A stretch of 64,000 nt of DNA from CAWUEX02 sp963921305 (GTDB lineage: Bacteria > Pseudomonadota > Alphaproteobacteria > Rhodospirillales > Rhodospirillaceae). Position 1 is the first letter of the stretch; every line of letters begins with the position of its first letter. Position numbers and translations under genes: made by a program. This document shows positions 61,057 to 64,000 of this stretch, one piece after another. A model generated the notes under the pieces. It did no database searches and had not been told where the DNA came from. It worked only from the letters and a program-made list of their open reading frames with translations. The stretch covers positions 3,224,001-3,288,000 of the forward strand of contig CAWUEX030000002.1 of NCBI GenBank assembly GCA_963921305.4, written 5' to 3'.

Positions 61057-61732
61057 TTCAGCGCTGCGGTTGTCCGGAGTGACGCGCACCTTCGAGCAGG
61101 GCGGCAAGACTCTCGAAGTGTTGCGTGGCGCTGAGCTTGAAGTGAAGTCCGGTGAGATTGTTGCGCTGGTTGGGCCCTCCGGGTCCGGTAAGTCGACGCT
61201 GCTGCATATTGCCGGCCTGCTTGAGAAGCCGGATGCTGGAGACGTAATCATCAACGGCGAGTCCTGTGGCGCGTTGGCAGAACAGCGGCGCACGGAGTTG
61301 CGCGGTAGGTATCTCGGATTCGTCTATCAATACCACCACCTGCTGCCGGAGTTTTCCGCGGTGGAGAATATCGTCGTGCCGCAGATGATCATGGGCGTGA
61401 GCCGGTCCACTGCGACAGACCGGGCGAAAAGCCTATTGGACAGCTTAGGTCTGGCGGAGCGCTATGATCACCGCCCCGGGCTGTTATCTGGCGGCGAGCA
61501 GCAGCGGGTGGCCATCGCGCGGGCCCTGGCCAATCAGCCGGCGCTGCTTCTGGCAGACGAGCCAACCGGCAACCTCGACCCGCAGACTGCGGATGGCGTG
61601 TTCGAGTCTTTGATGACCTTATCGCGCAACCACGGCCTGGCGGCTTTGGTTGCGACGCACAATCCAGACCTTGCCAAACGCATGGACCGCACGGTGCGCC
61701 TTGAAAACGGGGCATTGGTCTTAGCCGCATAA
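61049..61732 (+). CDS. lolD: lipoprotein-releasing ABC transporter ATP-binding protein
   Basis: A 227-aa ATPase. Walker A GPSGSGKS is at 42-49, the Q loop is in FVYQYHHLLPEFSAVEN (about 91-107), the ABC signature LSGGEQQRVAIARAL is at 146-160, Walker B LLLADE is at 166-171 and the switch His is in VATHN. HHLLPEF is characteristic of LolD. The start at ATG 61049 is chosen because it overlaps the lolC stop; a longer frame would be the lolC shadow. Confidence 0.96.
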   Translation: MSDSALRLSGVTRTFEQGGKTLEVLRGAELEVKSGEIVALVGPSGSGKSTLLHIAGLLEKPDAGDVIINGESCGALAEQRRTELRGRYLGFVYQYHHLLPEFSAVENIVVPQMIMGVSRSTATDRAKSLLDSLGLAERYDHRPGLLSGGEQQRVAIARALANQPALLLADEPTGNLDPQTADGVFESLMTLSRNHGLAALVATHNPDLAKRMDRTVRLENGALVLAA

Positions 61733-61840
61733 CGAATCCCTCGCGGAGACGTTACAGACCGGTTTCCGATTTCCGTTCCAAGACCCCCGCTAGTCGCGTT
61801 ATGCTCTCCCGCAAGAGTTGGTCTCTGATAGGGGAGTCTC

Positions 61841-62788
61841 ATGCCAGCGGATGTAACCGGGTCTTCGAACGTGGCATCGGGTCTTGCGGGCATATTCAAT
61901 CGTCCACCCTTTATCGGGTTGTTCGCCTTTGTCATCGTGTTCGTGTTCCAGGGACTTGGGCACACGATCATGATCGTGATGGAGCATGCTCTGGGAGAGG
62001 GCTATCTCTACCACTCTGCCTTCGCAATGGGGCTGGCCGGCGCGGCGCTCTTGTTCTGGGGCATGAAAAGCACCAACGAAGTCACAGCGACATGGCTCGG
62101 CTTTTGGGCCGGGTCGTTTTTATGGACCGGCTGGGTCGAGTTCGCCTTCGTGTGGTCGGGCAACTACCTCGGCGTGCCAGACCAGATGGACCCGCATATG
62201 CCCGGTGAAATCGCCACCAAGGCGGAATACTTGGTGATGATGTCGTCCGTCGGCGTAATGATGGCGACGCTGGTGTACTTCATCTTTAACAAGGAAACCA
62301 AGTGCAACTGCTTCCTGTGGATGCAGCGTCACCTGCACATGAAGGTCGGTAGGCCGACGCCGAGTTATGAACGTAACTACGCAGGCATTACGGCGCTGGA
62401 AACGATTTACGTCATTTGGTTTTTCTATCTGCTGCTGCTGTTCATTTATGATGAAAGCATTCTCGGGGACCGTCATCCCGTGACTTATGCGATCTTCTTC
62501 GCCAACACCGTTTGGGGTGTTTACCTGCTGCAGCGGCTGGTGAAGTTCTGGCGCGTTCCGACCGCGATCCGCTACGGCATCCCAACGGCAATCGTGTGCT
62601 GGACCTCGGTGGAGATCGCCGGGCGCTGGCATTTGTTCACCGAGTTCTGGGAAAAGCCGGTGGAATATGCCCTTGAGATGTCCTTGATTGTGGTCGCGAT
62701 CGCGGTGGCTGCGGTGCTGGCGGCGCGCGCCCCGGCAAACCCGAAGACTATGGTGCGCCCCGGCGACCTTGCCAAACGCGGCGCGTGA
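61841..62788 (+). CDS. polytopic membrane protein of an unrecognised three-paralogue family (copy 3)
   Basis: A 315-aa membrane protein with AGGGGAG before its ATG. It matches the genes at 14836 and 16535 across the whole length but has about 14 extra N-terminal residues. The shared residues are His41 (GHT), Glu100 (GWVEF), Cys155 (NKETKCN, followed here by a second Cys), Glu187 (ITALET), His212 (HPVTY), RYGIP at 244-248, Glu258, Glu268, Glu275 and Glu279. It lies between lolD and a PCu(A)C-type copper chaperone gene, 33 bases from the latter. The context hints at a metal or respiratory role, but the family is not recognised. No palindrome like that near the TetR gene was found upstream. Confidence 0.8.
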   Translation: MPADVTGSSNVASGLAGIFNRPPFIGLFAFVIVFVFQGLGHTIMIVMEHALGEGYLYHSAFAMGLAGAALLFWGMKSTNEVTATWLGFWAGSFLWTGWVEFAFVWSGNYLGVPDQMDPHMPGEIATKAEYLVMMSSVGVMMATLVYFIFNKETKCNCFLWMQRHLHMKVGRPTPSYERNYAGITALETIYVIWFFYLLLLFIYDESILGDRHPVTYAIFFANTVWGVYLLQRLVKFWRVPTAIRYGIPTAIVCWTSVEIAGRWHLFTEFWEKPVEYALEMSLIVVAIAVAAVLAARAPANPKTMVRPGDLAKRGA

Positions 62789-62821
62789 CATAATTGGCGC
62801 CAACGCTTAATTAAGCGCTCC

Positions 62822-63274
62822 ATGAAACTGAGCAGTCTTTCCTTCTTCGCCGTGGCGTTTTTCGCGGTGATATGTGCCGCGGGTACGGTCCTTGCGTCGG
62901 ACATCGAGGTATCCGATGCGTGGGTAAGAGCGCCGATCGGGCAGGTCAATGTCACCGCAGGGTACTTCACGCTGACCAACACCGGTGCGGAACAAGATAC
63001 CCTTTTGTCGGTGGAGAGTACGTTGGCGGCTAAGACGGAAATCCACACCACGTTCGAAGGCGAGGGGGGGATGATGCGGATGCGGCCAGTGCCGCAGATC
63101 GTCATTCCCGCAGGCGGAACCCATGCGCTCAAGCCTGGAGCGGATCATCTCATGCTCATGGGACTCGAGCAGACTGTGGAAGATGGCGACACCGCCACGC
63201 TACGGCTGACCTTTCAAAGGTCTGGAATCATTGAAGTCGTCGTACCTGTCGCCCGGCGTAACCCGTTTGAGTGA
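62822..63274 (+). CDS. PCu(A)C-type periplasmic copper chaperone
   Basis: A 150-aa protein with a signal peptide (residues 1-23, ending in VLAS). The cupredoxin-like domain begins SDIEVSDAWVRAP and includes GYFTLTNTG. Copper ligands of the H-x(10)-M-x(21)-H-x-M type are represented by His in EIHTTFEGEGGMMRM and by HALKPGADHLMLMGL. Such proteins deliver Cu(I) to cytochrome oxidase CuA or CuB sites in the periplasm. It is 33 bases downstream of membrane-protein copy 3, probably in one transcript, and the only evident functional link for that family. Confidence 0.88.
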   Translation: MKLSSLSFFAVAFFAVICAAGTVLASDIEVSDAWVRAPIGQVNVTAGYFTLTNTGAEQDTLLSVESTLAAKTEIHTTFEGEGGMMRMRPVPQIVIPAGGTHALKPGADHLMLMGLEQTVEDGDTATLRLTFQRSGIIEVVVPVARRNPFE

Positions 63275-63308
63275 CTGCCCACAGGGTTACCCACTTTTGT
63301 GTGGATAA
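63275..63308. promoter_or_regulatory. DnaA-box cluster upstream of dnaE
   Basis: TGTGGATAA at 63300-63308 is the exact reverse complement of the DnaA box TTATCCACA. Two weaker matches, CTGCCCACA (63275-63283) and TTACCCACT (63287-63295), precede it. The set lies 53-86 bases before the dnaE start, a plausible place for DnaA-mediated control. Confidence 0.5.
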
Positions 63309-63360
63309 CTCGTTTTCCAAGGTGGCGCCCCGGCAGCCAAGATGGAATCAATAGGGCTCT

Positions 63361-64000
63361 ATGAGTGAGTCCTCCAGCCCAGCACCCTTTGTTCATTTGC
63401 GCGTGCACTCTGCCTATTCCATGGCCGAGGGGGCGATCAAGATTCCCGAGTTGGTTGACCTATGCGTTGACAACGCCATGCCGGCGGTGGCGCTTACTGA
63501 CACACGCAACTTGTTTGGCGCGCTTGAATTCTCCGTTGCCTGCGCGGGTCAGGGCGTGCAGCCGATTATCGGGTGCCAGTTGTCCCTGCGGCGCGCGGGA
63601 GAGGATGGCCGGCCGGGCTCAGGTGGGCGCTTGCCCGAACCGGATCAGCTGGTGGTGCTGTGTCAAAGCGACGAAGGTTATCGCAATCTTCTCAAGCTGG
63701 TGAGCAAGGCGTTCTTGGAAACGCCGTCCGGCGAAACGCCGCAAATTTCGATTGATGACTTGCGTCTGCAAAATGCGGGGCTCATCGCGCTGACGGCGGG
63801 AACGCAGGGCGCGGTGGCACGGCACCTGATCGACGGACAGTTCGCGAAGGCGGAAGCGGCTCTGCTGGGACTGGCCGAGATTTTTAAGGACCGCCTGTAT
63901 GTCGAACTCCAACGCCACGGCCTGACAGTGGAAGACCGGATTGAGCCGGCGTTGATTGACCTGGCCTACGCTCATGACATTCCGCTGGTTGCCACCAATG
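63361..64000 (+). CDS. dnaE: DNA polymerase III alpha subunit, 3' truncated by window edge
   Basis: The first 213 codons of a replicative polymerase gene that runs off the window; the full protein is normally about 1150 residues. The start ATG 63361 gives MSESSSPAPFVHLRVHSAYSM, containing the PHP-domain histidines (HLRVHS), followed by ALTDTRNLFGALEF and IIGCQLSL, the conserved N-terminal PHP pattern of DnaE. It follows lolD in many Alphaproteobacteria. The polymerase active site lies outside the window. Confidence 0.93.
   Translation, partial: MSESSSPAPFVHLRVHSAYSMAEGAIKIPELVDLCVDNAMPAVALTDTRNLFGALEFSVACAGQGVQPIIGCQLSLRRAGEDGRPGSGGRLPEPDQLVVLCQSDEGYRNLLKLVSKAFLETPSGETPQISIDDLRLQNAGLIALTAGTQGAVARHLIDGQFAKAEAALLGLAEIFKDRLYVELQRHGLTVEDRIEPALIDLAYAHDIPLVATN

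Noticed and set aside
61733..61840. A TetR-type palindrome upstream of membrane-protein copy 3
   Set aside because: Only GTTACAGACCGGTTTC is vaguely similar to the 15780 site; it is not a palindrome and matches at too few positions.
1..64000. CRISPR arrays, rRNA genes, insertion sequences or prophage genes
   Set aside because: No regularly spaced repeats, no transposase or integrase motifs, and no rRNA-like sequence were seen on either strand.

Overview
The window is about 64 kb of high-GC chromosomal DNA from an alphaproteobacterium, probably a marine or environmental Rhodospirillales-like lineage. The evidence is a set of gene orders typical of Alphaproteobacteria: tig-clpP-clpX-lon-hup with tRNA-Leu and tRNA-Val, a complete 14-gene nuoA-N operon, then birA-coaX-rnj-mce, and proS-lolC-lolD-dnaE. 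ProS is the short (444 aa) form common in this class. No prophage, insertion sequence, CRISPR array or rRNA gene was seen.

Layout. 1-7.6 kb: the end of a hydrolase/OsmC fusion, an MDR oxidoreductase, a Tat-exported DUF1838 protein, a CopD-like membrane protein, an ECF sigma factor with a small membrane partner, DadA, and the fused NAD(P)HX repair enzyme. 7.7-14.8 kb: tRNA-Leu, trigger factor, ClpP, ClpX, Lon and HU, a protein-quality-control block with two strong terminators. 14.8-25.1 kb (accessory): two divergent copies of an unrecognised polytopic membrane protein around a TetR regulator, tRNA-Val, a Tat-exported amine oxidase, an SDR with a signal peptide, a methyltransferase, two tandem secreted six-cysteine proteins, a sulfotransferase and an aspartate dehydrogenase. 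25.3-39.6 kb: respiratory complex I. 39.6-43.3 kb: birA, coaX, rnj, mce. 43.3-58.4 kb (accessory): two secreted NTF2-like proteins, a TonB-dependent receptor, two overlapping ThDP enzymes, an orphan TRAP-type binding protein, a DUF4145 protein, gene remnants, and a histidine kinase/EAL/receiver signalling set. 58.4-64 kb: proS, lolC, lolD, a third copy of the membrane protein family, a PCu(A)C copper chaperone, and the start of dnaE.

The backbone genes cover energy conversion, proteostasis, translation, cofactor supply and lipoprotein export. Two accessory blocks interrupt what is usually closer synteny (hup/tRNA-Val to nuoA, and mce to proS). The main observations are: (i) a three-member membrane-protein family with conserved His, Glu and Cys residues, two members flanking a TetR gene with a perfect 16-bp palindrome in the divergent promoter; (ii) a mosaic scar in which the promoter and first 55 codons of proS are duplicated 5.2 kb upstream and joined directly to the 3' end of a dctP paralogue, with every coding difference in the proS copy synonymous; (iii) tandem secreted six-cysteine proteins resembling a shortened FGE/C-type-lectin-like module; and (iv) DnaA-box-like sites just upstream of dnaE. 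All functional statements rest on reading motifs and gene context by eye; no database search was run.
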